22,534 bases of DNA from MGBC120314 sp051877855 (lineage in GTDB: Bacteria; Bacillota; Clostridia; Lachnospirales; Lachnospiraceae), in the NCBI GenBank assembly GCA_051877855.1, contig JBJEJH010000055.1, forward strand, positions 1 through 22,534. Direction: 5' to 3'. Each line of letters starts with the position of its first letter. Within the stretch, counting starts at the first letter, position 1. The position numbers and the translations under genes were made by a program. Shown in pieces: positions 1-7,339 of this stretch. Below the pieces are notes generated by a model. It ran no database searches. It saw nothing but the letters and a program-made list of their open reading frames with translations, and was not told where the DNA came from.

Positions 1-233
1 AAGGAGAGGAGCGATTTAATATGTGTGCACTGGATGAATTAATTAAAGATGGATATGACAGCGGATATGACAGCGGATACGACAATGGCATAAACGAAGG
101 GGAAGAACGGCTGGGGAAACGATTGGAAAAATTAAGTTCAATTCTTATTAATATGAATAAACTGGAAGAATTAAAAAAAGTAGTTACAGATAAGGAATAC
201 AGGGATCGTTTATTTGAGACTTATGGTATATAA
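1..233 (+). CDS. Rpn/PD-(D/E)XK nuclease-family protein, C-terminal fragment (5' end outside window)
   Basis: The frame is open from base 3, upstream of the ATG at 21, and reads GEERFN before MCALDELIKDG. That pattern is typical of the C-terminal tail of Rpn (recombination-promoting nuclease, transposase_31-like) proteins, so I treat this as the end of a longer gene and not as a 70-residue protein. The AAGGAGAGG at the window start resembles a ribosome-binding site but fits equally well as Gly-Glu-Glu codons. The visible part has a Gly-Tyr-Asp-Ser-rich repeat (three 12-base units, 51-86), then a charged helical tail ending in a KEYRDRLFETYGI-like motif seen in this family. The nuclease domain itself lies outside the window, so the family call rests on the tail alone. 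Confidence 0.6.
   Translation, partial: GEERFNMCALDELIKDGYDSGYDSGYDNGINEGEERLGKRLEKLSSILINMNKLEELKKVVTDKEYRDRLFETYGI
51..86 (+). repeat. Three tandem 12-base units inside the Rpn-like gene
   Basis: GGATATGACAGC occurs twice in exact tandem (51-62, 63-74), followed by a diverged third copy (75-86). It encodes GYDS-GYDS-GYDN. Slippage at such units would lengthen or shorten the protein by four residues without a frameshift. Confidence 0.85.
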
Positions 234-262
234 TGAATACATATGGTAGATGGAGGTGTGCT

Positions 263-517
263 ATGGAATTTATCACGGAATCAAACAGGATTTATTGCGC
301 GGATGAACAGGGCAAAGTGATCGCAGAAATAACCTTTCCCAAAGTATCGGATAATGTGTATTGTATTGACCATACATTTGTGGATGATTCACTTCGCGGA
401 CAAGGTATTGCAGGCCAGCTTATGCAAAGAGCTGTGGAAAAAATCAGATTGGAGAAGGCTGAAGTTACGGCAACATGTTCTTATGCAAAAGGCTGGATTG
501 AAAAGCATGCTGAATAA
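263..517 (+). CDS. Small GNAT-family N-acetyltransferase (YjdJ-like)
   Basis: An 84-residue single-domain protein. The segment HTFVDDSLRGQGIAGQLM matches the GNAT motif A acetyl-CoA loop (R/Q-x-x-G-x-G/A) and is followed by a helix. The C-terminal part ATCSYAKGWIEKH matches the short YjdJ/NAT_SF subfamily, which usually ends in a C-S-Y-x-x-x-W/F-x-x-x-H motif. I chose ATG 263 because GGAGGTG at 252-258 sits at proper spacing; an in-frame ATG at 233 has no ribosome-binding site and overlaps the previous stop. The substrate is unknown; small amines or protein N-termini are possible. It follows the Rpn-like gene by 29 bases and may share its transcript. Confidence 0.85.
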   Translation: MEFITESNRIYCADEQGKVIAEITFPKVSDNVYCIDHTFVDDSLRGQGIAGQLMQRAVEKIRLEKAEVTATCSYAKGWIEKHAE

Positions 518-584
518 GAATATAAATAAGGGGCATAATTTGTAAAGAATTGTTCTGAGGGAGAACTACATAACTGTGTGTAAA

Positions 585-637
585 AAAAGAGCGGAGATTG
601 TATAATGATAACCATAATCAATCTTTCCGCTCTTTAA
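585..637. terminator. Bidirectional intrinsic terminator between GNAT and EAL genes
   Basis: AAAGAGCGG plus GATTG (about 586-600) pairs with CAATC plus CCGCTCTTT (about 619-635), with a two-base bulge and a loop of about 18 bases. An A-run at 582-588 becomes a T-run on the minus strand, so it serves best as terminator of the minus-strand EAL gene ending at 663. The plus side has a shorter T/A tract. Confidence 0.8.
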
Positions 638-662
638 ATTTGTGACAGATATCAGATATTAC

Positions 663-1934
663 TTATATGTATTTTTTTTTAAATTCATTCACCGGAATCG
701 GCTTGCTGTAATAGTAGCCCTGAATCTTATCACAGCCGAACTGGTATGCCATATCCCGTTGTTCTTTTGTTTCTATTCCCTCAAATATGATGGAATAATC
801 AATGCTGTGTAATAACTGGATCAGTGTCTTGATTACAGTCTGTCCCTTATCTGTTGCGAAACAGGTATTGGCAAATACGCGGTCTAACTTAATAATATCC
901 GCAGGAATATTAGCAATCTGGTTCAAAGAGGAATATCCTGAACCAAAATCATCTACACTGATGAGAAAACCATAATTGCGTAATGTGTTGATGGAGTCGA
1001 TAATATAATCCATAGCATCCACAAAGGTTGTTTCAAGTATTTCAAATTCGAAGTATTCCGGCGGAACCTGATATTTTTGCTGCAACGCAATGATATACTC
1101 GGCAAACCCGTCGCTGGAGAAACGCTGGCGGGATACATTCACGGAGATTGGAAATAACTCTACACCGGCATCCATCCAGGACTTTTGTAATGCAAAGACC
1201 TTTTCAATCATAATGTCGTCCAGCTTACCAATCATGCCGGTTTCTTCCAGAACCGGAACAAATTTGCCCGGAGGGATAATACCGCCCTTGCCGTCATCGA
1301 TACGAACCAAAGCCTCGGCACCAATTACCTTATTTTGCGATACGGAAAACTTAGGTTGAAGGTATAGAAGCAACAGGTCATTCTCAACTGCATGGGTAAA
1401 AAGGGTGGAAGCTTCCATCTGGTTCAGAACGAACTTAGAAGTATCCTGGGTGTAAACCTGACAACGGATATTATACTTTCCCTTAGCCTGTTTCTTAGCC
1501 AGATGAGCATAGTCAATGGCCATGCGGATATCGGTATCGGTGTCCTTTAAGAAGTAGGCACCGGTATATACGTGGATAAACACATTAGGGTAACGCTCGG
1601 ATAAGCGTTTCTCAAATATATCATTCATGGCAATGATGTGTTCAACTTCCTCCTGATCGGTGTCCGTTGTTACCGCGAAAACGCCACGGAACTGATCACT
1701 ACCGGTACGGCTGGCAGCGAGGCAGTTTGGATTGTCGATAAAGAAGTAACGTGCCATCTCCTCGATAACCCGATCCCCTTCTTTCGTGCCGTAAAAATCA
1801 TTAATATATTTGAAATTACTAATATCATTTGTGATAAACACAAGACGATGTGAACCCTCACGGGCAATTTCGGAAGCTCTGGTTATGAATTCACTGGTGC
1901 CTAAAAGACCGGTCAAATCAAGATCGTTATTCAT
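663..1934 (-). CDS. GGDEF-EAL protein, predicted c-di-GMP phosphodiesterase
   Basis: A 423-residue protein with no signal peptide or membrane segment, so cytoplasmic. Residues about 30-160 are a GGDEF domain with a degenerate active site: the GGDEF position reads GSDQF (78-82) and the metal-binding DxD reads DIS. Cyclase activity is therefore unlikely. Residues about 180-423 are an EAL domain with the expected catalytic set visible: EAL 207-209, N266 in VNVS, E298/E301, DDFGSG 328-333, KxD at 349-351, E385 in EGIE and Q405 before GYYYSKP. From the family, this hydrolyses c-di-GMP to pGpG; the dead GGDEF half may sense GTP (inference). An AAAGGAGG ribosome-binding site lies directly upstream of the ATG. 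The gene is monocistronic and divergent from the FNT channel. Confidence 0.9.
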   Translation of the reverse strand: MNNDLDLTGLLGTSEFITRASEIAREGSHRLVFITNDISNFKYINDFYGTKEGDRVIEEMARYFFIDNPNCLAASRTGSDQFRGVFAVTTDTDQEEVEHIIAMNDIFEKRLSERYPNVFIHVYTGAYFLKDTDTDIRMAIDYAHLAKKQAKGKYNIRCQVYTQDTSKFVLNQMEASTLFTHAVENDLLLLYLQPKFSVSQNKVIGAEALVRIDDGKGGIIPPGKFVPVLEETGMIGKLDDIMIEKVFALQKSWMDAGVELFPISVNVSRQRFSSDGFAEYIIALQQKYQVPPEYFEFEILETTFVDAMDYIIDSINTLRNYGFLISVDDFGSGYSSLNQIANIPADIIKLDRVFANTCFATDKGQTVIKTLIQLLHSIDYSIIFEGIETKEQRDMAYQFGCDKIQGYYYSKPIPVNEFKKKYI

Positions 1935-2010
1935 AAGAACCTCCTTTCACATAATGTCTATTCTCAAAAAAAATTATAATTCGATACAATTCTGCAAATT
2001 TCTACAAAAT

Positions 2011-2039
2011 ATTATACATTAACTGCCATAAAATGACAA
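2011..2039 (-). promoter_or_regulatory. Promoter of the GGDEF-EAL gene
   Basis: On the minus strand TTGTCA (2034-2039) and a perfect TATAAT (2011-2016) are separated by 17 bases. This puts a start about 70 bases upstream of the gene. No c-di-GMP riboswitch is recognisable in that leader. Confidence 0.75.
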
Positions 2040-2107
2040 TCAAAAAAATGTTATTTGTTCATAATTTGTTCTTAATTTAAAAGCAGTTAAAATCAAGGGC
2101 ATATCAC

Positions 2108-2135
2108 TTGACACATAATTTATTTTTGCTAGAAT
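2108..2135 (+). promoter_or_regulatory. Promoter of the FNT channel gene
   Basis: TTGACA (2108-2113), a 16-base spacer and TAGAAT (2130-2135). The leader of about 58 bases contains a small hairpin, GCTATCC (2147-2153) with GGATGGC (2165-2171), loop 11 bases. Its role is unknown. Confidence 0.75.
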
Positions 2136-2199
2136 AAGTAGGTGTGGCTATCCAAAGTTTTCTGGGATGGCAGAATAATGGGAACAGAGGGATAAAAAA

Positions 2200-3075
2200 A
2201 TGGGAAACACGAATCCAAATATGAGTACCCCGACGCAGGTGGTTGAGGGTAATATTAAGACAGAAGTAGCCAGGGTACATATGCCAATACCACGTTTGAT
2301 TCTTCTTGGAATCATGGCAGGAATGTTTATTGCCGGTGGTGCGGCAGCAAGTAGTGTGGCAATGCATGCGGTTAGCAATGTGGGTGTGGCAAGACTGTTG
2401 GCAGGTATTATCTTTCCGGTAGGTCTTATGATGATTGTTTTGATCGGTGGTGAACTCTTCACGGGTGATTGCCTGTTGATTCTTGGTATTTTGGATAAGA
2501 AATATAATACACTTAGTGCAATTCGTGTATTGGCAATCGTATTTTTCAGTAACATGATTGGTGCGGTGGCCATCGCAGTGTTAGTCTTCTTTAGTGGACA
2601 GTTTGATTATACCGGAGGACTTCTTGGCGCCTTCACAATTAAAGTGGCATTAAGTAAGGCAACTCTTCCTTTTGGCACGGCATTTTGTTCAGGTATTCTG
2701 TGTAATATCTTCGTGTGTGGCGGTGTGTTAATGGCAACAGCAGCGAAGGATATCAGTGGTAAGGTGTGGGCTTGTTTCTTTCCGATTATGGCATTTGTTG
2801 TCAGCGGTTATGAGCACTGTGTAGCCAATATGTATTATATTCCTGCAGGGATTTTGGCAATGACCAACGAGTCTTATGTTCAGAAAGCAATGGAGACCTA
2901 TGGATTTACGGCAGAGCAGCTTTCACAGCTGAATCTTAAAGCATTCTTTGTTGACAGCAGCATTCCGGTAACATTAGGTAATATTGTTGGCGGTATGCTC
3001 TTCGTTGGTGCAATCCTTTACGTTGTAAACTTACATAATATCAGGGAAGATCGTAAAAAGAATCCGGATGCATAA
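2200..3075 (+). CDS. Formate/nitrite transporter (FNT) family channel
   Basis: A 291-residue, six-helix integral membrane protein of the FocA/NirC/HSC family, normally pentameric. Visible hallmarks are GELFTGD after the second helix (the omega-loop region), a Phe/Cys-rich third and fourth helix, and GYEHCVANMYYIPAGI, which carries the central pore histidine found in FocA and NirC. The family moves small monovalent anions such as formate, nitrite or hydrosulfide; in a fermentative anaerobe, formate is the likely substrate, but nothing in the flanks decides it. No pyruvate formate-lyase, nitrite reductase or sulfite reductase genes are adjacent. The ATG at 2200 has a modest GAGGG site eight bases upstream. 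The gene has its own promoter and terminator. Confidence 0.9.
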   Translation: MGNTNPNMSTPTQVVEGNIKTEVARVHMPIPRLILLGIMAGMFIAGGAAASSVAMHAVSNVGVARLLAGIIFPVGLMMIVLIGGELFTGDCLLILGILDKKYNTLSAIRVLAIVFFSNMIGAVAIAVLVFFSGQFDYTGGLLGAFTIKVALSKATLPFGTAFCSGILCNIFVCGGVLMATAAKDISGKVWACFFPIMAFVVSGYEHCVANMYYIPAGILAMTNESYVQKAMETYGFTAEQLSQLNLKAFFVDSSIPVTLGNIVGGMLFVGAILYVVNLHNIREDRKKNPDA

Positions 3076-3086
3076 TTAGAAAATGT

Positions 3087-3141
3087 AAAAAACGCTGTAA
3101 GCTCAGAGAGTTACCTCAAAGCTTACAGCGTTTTGTTTTTA
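3087..3141. terminator. Bidirectional terminator between FNT gene and ABC transporter operon
   Basis: AAAACGCTGTAAGCT (3089-3103) pairs perfectly with AGCTTACAGCGTTTT (3120-3134), loop 16 bases. A T-run follows on the plus strand (GTTTTT) and another on the minus strand, so it ends both convergent units. Confidence 0.93.
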
Positions 3142-3155
3142 CTTTAGAATATTGA

Positions 3156-3986
3156 TTATAACACCTTTGATAAGAAATCTTTCAGTCTAGGGTGCTTAGG
3201 ATTTCCAAAGAATTCCTCCGGAGATCCACTTTCTAAGATCTGACCACCATCGATGAAGAGTACCTTATTGGCAACTTCTCTTGCAAATCCCATTTCGTGG
3301 GTAACGATGATCATGGTCATTCCCTCTTTGGCTACAGCCTTCATCAGATCCAGAACTTCTCCAACCATTTCAGGATCCAACGCGCTGGTTGGTTCATCGA
3401 AGAGAATCACATCCGGATTCATCGCTAATGAACGAACGATGGCGACACGCTGCTTCTGACCACCGGAAAGAGTGGACGGATATACATCAGCTTTATCTTC
3501 CAGGCCAATTCTCTTTAAAAGATCCATTGCCTGAGTCTGCGCCTCCTTAGTAATCTGTGCTTTGGTTGTTGTGATTGGAATTAATTCCTTTTTGTCCGAA
3601 GCCTGCTTAAAGAGGTTCGTAAGGCGGATCATTACATTCTTACGTTTGGCGATGCGCAGATCCTGACACTGTACATAGACCGGTGCCATCATGATATTCT
3701 GTATCACTGTCTTGTTATTGAACAAGTTAAAATGCTGGAATACCATTCCCATATGTCTGCGGTGAATGTTGATGTCTACACGCATATCTGCGATATCTAC
3801 ACCATTGAAGATGATTTGTCCGCCTGTAGGATCTTCCATACAGTTCAGACAGCGCAGAAAGGTACTTTTTCCGGAACCTGACGGACCAATGACAACCATG
3901 ATGTCACCCTTTTCGATGGTGACGTTGATGCCGTCTAATACTTTGTTATCACCGTAATGCTTTTCAAGATTAATGACGTCGATCAC
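3156..3986 (-). CDS. Polar amino-acid ABC transporter ATP-binding protein, with an extra segment
   Basis: A 276-residue cytoplasmic ATPase of the GlnQ/HisP class that drives amino-acid import with the permease and lipoprotein encoded upstream. Motifs: Walker A GPSGSGKST (34-42), Q-loop Q84, signature LSGGQKQR (173-180), Walker B VILFDEPTSALDPE (193-206) and H-loop H230. The start is GTG, since no ATG lies near it and AAAGGAG is about 11 bases upstream; the gene overlaps the permease stop by 17 bases, suggesting translational coupling. Odd feature: about 40 extra residues (roughly 103-146, rich in Lys, Thr and Gln) lie between the Q-loop and the signature, making it longer than the usual 240-250 residues. 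Confidence 0.93.
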   Translation of the reverse strand: MIDVINLEKHYGDNKVLDGINVTIEKGDIMVVIGPSGSGKSTFLRCLNCMEDPTGGQIIFNGVDIADMRVDINIHRRHMGMVFQHFNLFNNKTVIQNIMMAPVYVQCQDLRIAKRKNVMIRLTNLFKQASDKKELIPITTTKAQITKEAQTQAMDLLKRIGLEDKADVYPSTLSGGQKQRVAIVRSLAMNPDVILFDEPTSALDPEMVGEVLDLMKAVAKEGMTMIIVTHEMGFAREVANKVLFIDGGQILESGSPEEFFGNPKHPRLKDFLSKVL

Positions 3987-4680
3987 TTTTTCTCAGGCTC
4001 CTTTCCATAATCTTGATTCCAAGGCTGATGATGAGCACTAATACGATATAGATCATTGCCATGACCAGATAAGGAACCATAAATTCGTAACTGTTACTTC
4101 CGATGTAGTTAAATGCAACATAGAGATCCGCTGCACCCACAAAACTAACAACCGAAGTCTCTTTGATTAATGTGATAAATTCATTTCCCATGGTAGGAAG
4201 GATATTCTTCACTGCCTGTGGAATGACAATCTTCAGCATGGTTGGAGCAAAACCAAGACCAAGAGCACGGCCGGCTTCCATCTGACCCGGGTCAACGGAA
4301 AGAATACCGCCTCGCATAATCTCGGAAATATAAGCACCACTATTGAGGCCGAATACCAGGATGGACACATTGACTCCTGTCATGTGAAGTCCCATCAGTG
4401 GGAGTAACACATAGTAGGATACCAGAAGCTGTACCACCATAGGAGTACCACGGAAGAGTGCAACATAGAAGCTGCAGATTCCGTTTAAAACCTTGGGAAG
4501 GGTTTTGTACTTAGGAATAACCCGTACTGTAGCAATGATGGTTCCAATCACAATACCGATAATGAGACCGCAAATTGCGATGAGAAGTGTATTCTTAAGA
4601 CCCTCCATAACCTTGACATAGCCGTTATAGTTGATGAAGATTTCAATGAATTTGTCTACTTTCTGGCTAAAATTACCCAT
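3970..4680 (-). CDS. Polar amino-acid ABC transporter permease
   Basis: A 236-residue membrane protein of the HisM/GlnP/GltK class. Hydrophobic helices occur at about 30-53, 68-95, 103-120 and 200-225. The EAA loop that docks onto the ATPase reads QMEAGRALGLG (133-143) followed by the usual IVIPQAVKNILPTMGNEFI-type region, and LIKETSVVSFVG is also characteristic. Only one permease is present, so the channel is probably a homodimer. GAGAGGA precedes the ATG. It is the middle gene of a three-gene operon: binding protein, permease, ATPase. The specific amino acid cannot be read from sequence; cystine, glutamine, histidine and arginine importers share this layout. Confidence 0.93.
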   Translation of the reverse strand: MGNFSQKVDKFIEIFINYNGYVKVMEGLKNTLLIAICGLIIGIVIGTIIATVRVIPKYKTLPKVLNGICSFYVALFRGTPMVVQLLVSYYVLLPLMGLHMTGVNVSILVFGLNSGAYISEIMRGGILSVDPGQMEAGRALGLGFAPTMLKIVIPQAVKNILPTMGNEFITLIKETSVVSFVGAADLYVAFNYIGSNSYEFMVPYLVMAMIYIVLVLIISLGIKIMERSLRKSDRRH

Positions 4681-4750
4681 GAAAAATCCTCTCTAAAATA
4701 AATACCCTTAAGTTACTTAGTTACATTTACTTATGTAGTAGTTGACAATC

Positions 4751-5638
4751 CTACTGCATCTTGTTGATCGCTTCAGTGATACACTTAGCCGGTGCAGAGT
4801 CGATGACAACGTAAGAGATGTTACCATTTACAAGGTCCTGTACGGCAAGGGAACCGTTTTTATAACCAACGGTTGATACCTTGAATCCGTCGAATCCCCA
4901 GTCAGCATCACCTTCACAGTAGAACTGGCCTGTTGTACCATTCTGAACACCAATCTTAACGGATGCGTCCTTTGTCTTAAGGATTTCTTCAACAGCTGCT
5001 GCATCTTTGCAGGCATCGAACTCAGTGTTGGATGCAGGAACGATTAACTTCTGGGAAGCATTGTAGTATGCATCGGAGAAATTAACATATTCCTTACGAT
5101 CTTCCTTGATTGTGAGACCGGACATAGCAATGTCACACTTCTGCTGACCTACGGAAAGACATACGGCGTCGAAATCCATGTTCATGATAACAAGTTCCTG
5201 ACCGAGATAATCAGCAAGTGCCTTAGCGATTTCCATGTCGATACCAACATAGTCATCACCCTGCATATATTCAAATGGCTCGAAAGCAGCGTTGGTTGCA
5301 ACCACTAACTGTTCCTTGCTTGGGTCATATGTAGCGGACTTTACACCAACCGGTGTACCATCGCCGAAGTAGTTGTTACAAATGGATTCAAATGTTCCGT
5401 TGTCCTTGATTTCCTTGATGAAGGCGTTAACCTTATCGGCAAGCTCCGGCTGAGTCTTATCGATACCGAAAGCATATTCCTCCTGAGTAAGGTCAATCTC
5501 AATCACCTTAACGGCAGCTTTGGAAGTGTTGTCTGCATTATTGGTGTTTGCTGCAGACTTGTCAGCAGAACTGCCACAACCTGCAAGTGTTGATACGGCC
5601 AATACCATTGAAAGGCCAAGTGCTAAAAACTTTTTCAT
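4751..5638 (-). CDS. Amino-acid ABC transporter substrate-binding lipoprotein, apparently circularly permuted
   Basis: A 295-residue SBP_bac_3-family protein with a lipoprotein signal peptide (lipobox LAGC, lipidated Cys21) and a Ser/Asn/Ala-rich linker. The canonical fold start LVVATNAAFEPFEY is only at residues 111-124, and the protein stops right after DYVVIDSAPAKCI-type residues (ISYVVIDSAPAKCITEA, near 284-291). The piece that normally follows (LTEEEYAIAV...ELLxKVNxAL...DGTYDKI..KYFG) is instead at residues about 43-92: LTQEEYAFGIDKTQPEL, ADKVNAFIKEIKDNGTF, NNYFGDG. Nothing seems lost, only moved, which fits a circular permutation. Other family motifs are VGIDMEIAKALA, DIAMSGLTIKEDR, VNFSDAYY and IGVQNGTTGQFY. 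The ATG follows AAAAGGAGAGG; it is the first gene of the operon. Confidence 0.93.
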   Translation of the reverse strand: MKKFLALGLSMVLAVSTLAGCGSSADKSAANTNNADNTSKAAVKVIEIDLTQEEYAFGIDKTQPELADKVNAFIKEIKDNGTFESICNNYFGDGTPVGVKSATYDPSKEQLVVATNAAFEPFEYMQGDDYVGIDMEIAKALADYLGQELVIMNMDFDAVCLSVGQQKCDIAMSGLTIKEDRKEYVNFSDAYYNASQKLIVPASNTEFDACKDAAAVEEILKTKDASVKIGVQNGTTGQFYCEGDADWGFDGFKVSTVGYKNGSLAVQDLVNGNISYVVIDSAPAKCITEAINKMQ

Positions 5639-5680
5639 AAAATCCTCTCCTTTTATTAATTAGTAAAAAACATCCTGTAT

Positions 5681-5709
5681 AATATACCATTATATGGCTT
5701 AAAATGCAA
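5681..5709 (-). promoter_or_regulatory. Promoter of the ABC transporter operon
   Basis: On the minus strand TTGCAT (5704-5709), a 17-base spacer and TATATT (5681-5686). Transcription would begin about 35 bases before the lipoprotein start. No T-box or riboswitch fits in so short a leader. Confidence 0.65.
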
Positions 5710-5721
5710 GAAATATGGGAC

Positions 5722-5794
5722 TTATCCACAGTTTTGAAAGTTCGTTTTTTGAAAATGCAGATTATTAACAGAGTTATCCACAAATTGTGTATAA
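5722..5794. promoter_or_regulatory. Cluster of three DnaA-box sequences
   Basis: Two perfect DnaA boxes TTATCCACA lie on the plus strand at 5722-5730 and 5774-5782. A third, one mismatch from consensus (TTATACACA), is on the minus strand at 5786-5794. Boxes two and three face each other and make an imperfect 21-base palindrome (5774-5794). The cluster is in a 370-base intergenic region (5639-6008), AT-rich, between the ABC operon promoter and the methyltransferase promoter. No dnaA, dnaN, rpmH or parAB gene is nearby. The rest of this region shows only the two promoters. Confidence 0.6.
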
Positions 5795-5925
5795 AGTTTG
5801 GACAATTCTAGTAAAATGTTGGGAATATTTTGTCGAAAAGAGAAAGTTTGTGTATCATATTTTGAGGCACGTTTGCACTAAAAGATCGCCTTTATGTAAT
5901 TATAATTTCGTAAACACTGAATTTT

Positions 5926-5934
5926 TGATATAAT
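5926..5934 (+). promoter_or_regulatory. Extended -10 promoter of the RNA methyltransferase gene
   Basis: TGATATAAT is a perfect extended -10 element (TG-N-TATAAT, with TATAAT at 5929-5934). No good -35 lies at standard spacing, which fits an extended -10 promoter. The start would be about 68 bases upstream of the gene. Confidence 0.65.
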
Positions 5935-6008
5935 GGGAATGCAGGAAAGGATAGCGAATTGATCCTGTCGGATGAAAGATCAGATTATGTATATAAGAGT
6001 GGGATGTT

Positions 6009-7211
6009 ATGCAGAATAGAAAACAAGTGAATCAGAGTAATAAAGGGTGTCCCTATGCCGCCAATTGTGGTGGCTGTGATTATCAGGGAATCCCCTATGA
6101 GAAGCAGTTAGAACAAAAGCAGAGAGAGATGGAGAAACTTCTGGCAAAATATGCCCCAAATAGCCGGCTTGAGAAGATTATCGGGGCGAAGAATCCGGAG
6201 AATTATCGTAATAAAGTCCATGGAGTTTTTGGTAAGGACAAGAAGGGAAATGTGTATACCGGAATATACCGGGAGGGTACACATACCATTGTGCCTGTAA
6301 AGAATTGCGGAATAGAGAATAAGGTAGCGTCGAAGATCCTGATTACCTTAAGTGAGCTGGTGCAGTCCTTCAAGCTGCCGGTTTATGATGAGGACCGTCG
6401 AACCGGTTTGGTTCGTCATGCCCTGATCCGTACCGGATATCATACGAAGGAGGTGATGGTGGTATTGGTTCTTTCCGGTCCTGTGATGCCTTCGAAGAAT
6501 AATTTTGTAAAGGAATTGTGCAAACGCCATCCGGAGATTACCACGGTGGTGCTTAATGTCAATGACCGAAAGACCACCATGGTGCTTGGAAACCGAAATA
6601 TCACCATATATGGCAAGGGGTACATCGAAGATGAATTGTGTGGTTTGCGATATCGGATCTCGCCATCCTCCTTCTATCAGATTAATTCGGAACAGACGGA
6701 GGTTCTCTATAATACAGCCATGGAGTATGCGGGCCTGACGGGCAAAGAGCGCGTGATTGACGCCTACTGCGGAATCGGAACCATTGGAATGACTGCAGCC
6801 CGGGGTAAGGATGGTAAGAAGGCGAAGGAAGTCATTGGTGTGGAACTCAATAAAGATGCGGTCAGGGATGCGGTTACGAATGCAGAGCGCAATCAGTTGA
6901 AGAACATCCGATTTGTCAATGATGATGCGGGAAAGTTCATGGTAAAATATGCAGCGGATATGGAACGAAATACGATTGATGTCGTTCTGATGGATCCGCC
7001 AAGAAGCGGCAGTACGGAGGAATTCATTGATGCGGTGAAAATCCTCTCACCGAAAAGAGTGGTTTATGTATCCTGCGGTCCGGACACCCTGGCAAGGGAT
7101 CTGGCATATTTTCAGAAAAAGGGGTATGAAGTAAAGAAGATACAGCCTATCGATATGTTTCCCTTTACGAAACATACAGAAATTGTCTGCCTGCTATCGA
7201 AGAAACCTTGA
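6009..7211 (+). CDS. 23S rRNA (uracil-C5)-methyltransferase, RlmD/RlmCD type
   Basis: A 400-residue SAM-dependent RNA m5U methyltransferase of the TrmA/RlmC/RlmD class. The N-terminus carries cysteines of a 4Fe-4S site: C-x5-C-x2-C within GCPYAANCGGCDYQG, with a fourth probably in VKNCGIEN. SSFYQINSEQTEVLY, DAYCGIGTIGMTAA (SAM-binding), VVLMDPPRSGS, the nucleophile Cys in VSCGPDTLARDL and the general-base Glu in HTEIVCLL follow in family order. In many Firmicutes one such enzyme (RlmCD) methylates both U747 and U1939; which site here cannot be told. It starts almost directly at the Fe-S site, so the N-terminal TRAM domain of about 60 residues found in most RlmD proteins is missing. Ribosome-binding site is weak (GAGTGGG). 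No clear terminator follows. Confidence 0.92.
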   Translation: MQNRKQVNQSNKGCPYAANCGGCDYQGIPYEKQLEQKQREMEKLLAKYAPNSRLEKIIGAKNPENYRNKVHGVFGKDKKGNVYTGIYREGTHTIVPVKNCGIENKVASKILITLSELVQSFKLPVYDEDRRTGLVRHALIRTGYHTKEVMVVLVLSGPVMPSKNNFVKELCKRHPEITTVVLNVNDRKTTMVLGNRNITIYGKGYIEDELCGLRYRISPSSFYQINSEQTEVLYNTAMEYAGLTGKERVIDAYCGIGTIGMTAARGKDGKKAKEVIGVELNKDAVRDAVTNAERNQLKNIRFVNDDAGKFMVKYAADMERNTIDVVLMDPPRSGSTEEFIDAVKILSPKRVVYVSCGPDTLARDLAYFQKKGYEVKKIQPIDMFPFTKHTEIVCLLSKKP

Positions 7212-7269
7212 TTTTATACCGATTAGCTAAAACCGAAGAAACTTTTGAAAATGGAATTAATTATTCGCA

Positions 7270-7326
7270 ATATACACATTGTGTAAAATGCTATTGCGTG
7301 ATATAATATACACATAGTGTAAATTG
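7270..7326 (+). promoter_or_regulatory. HTH/KilA-N operon promoter with two matching operators
   Basis: TTGTGT (7279-7284), 17-base spacer and TATAAT (7302-7307) form the promoter. Two inverted repeats of form TACAC-N3-GTGTA lie at 7273-7285 and 7309-7321, within a direct repeat of about 20 bases (starting near 7270 and 7306) with two mismatches, 36 bases centre to centre. The first covers the -35 element, the second lies just after the -10. Binding at both would block the promoter, so autorepression by the HTH protein encoded next is the likely logic (inference). Confidence 0.8.
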
Positions 7327-7339
7327 GAGGACACCTGAT

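Noticed and set aside
2136..2199. Riboswitch in the FNT leader (hairpin 2147-2171)
   Set aside because: Only one short hairpin with a wobble pair. It does not match fluoride, preQ1, c-di-GMP or other classes I know.
2148..2573. 141-residue open frame on the minus strand over the FNT start
   Set aside because: Low-complexity Ile/Pro/Ala-rich translation that mirrors the channel's codons; no start signal.
5639..6008. Chromosome origin at the DnaA boxes
   Set aside because: No dnaA, dnaN, recF, gyrB or rpmH nearby, and only three boxes with no clear unwinding repeat. Kept as a DnaA cluster, not an origin.
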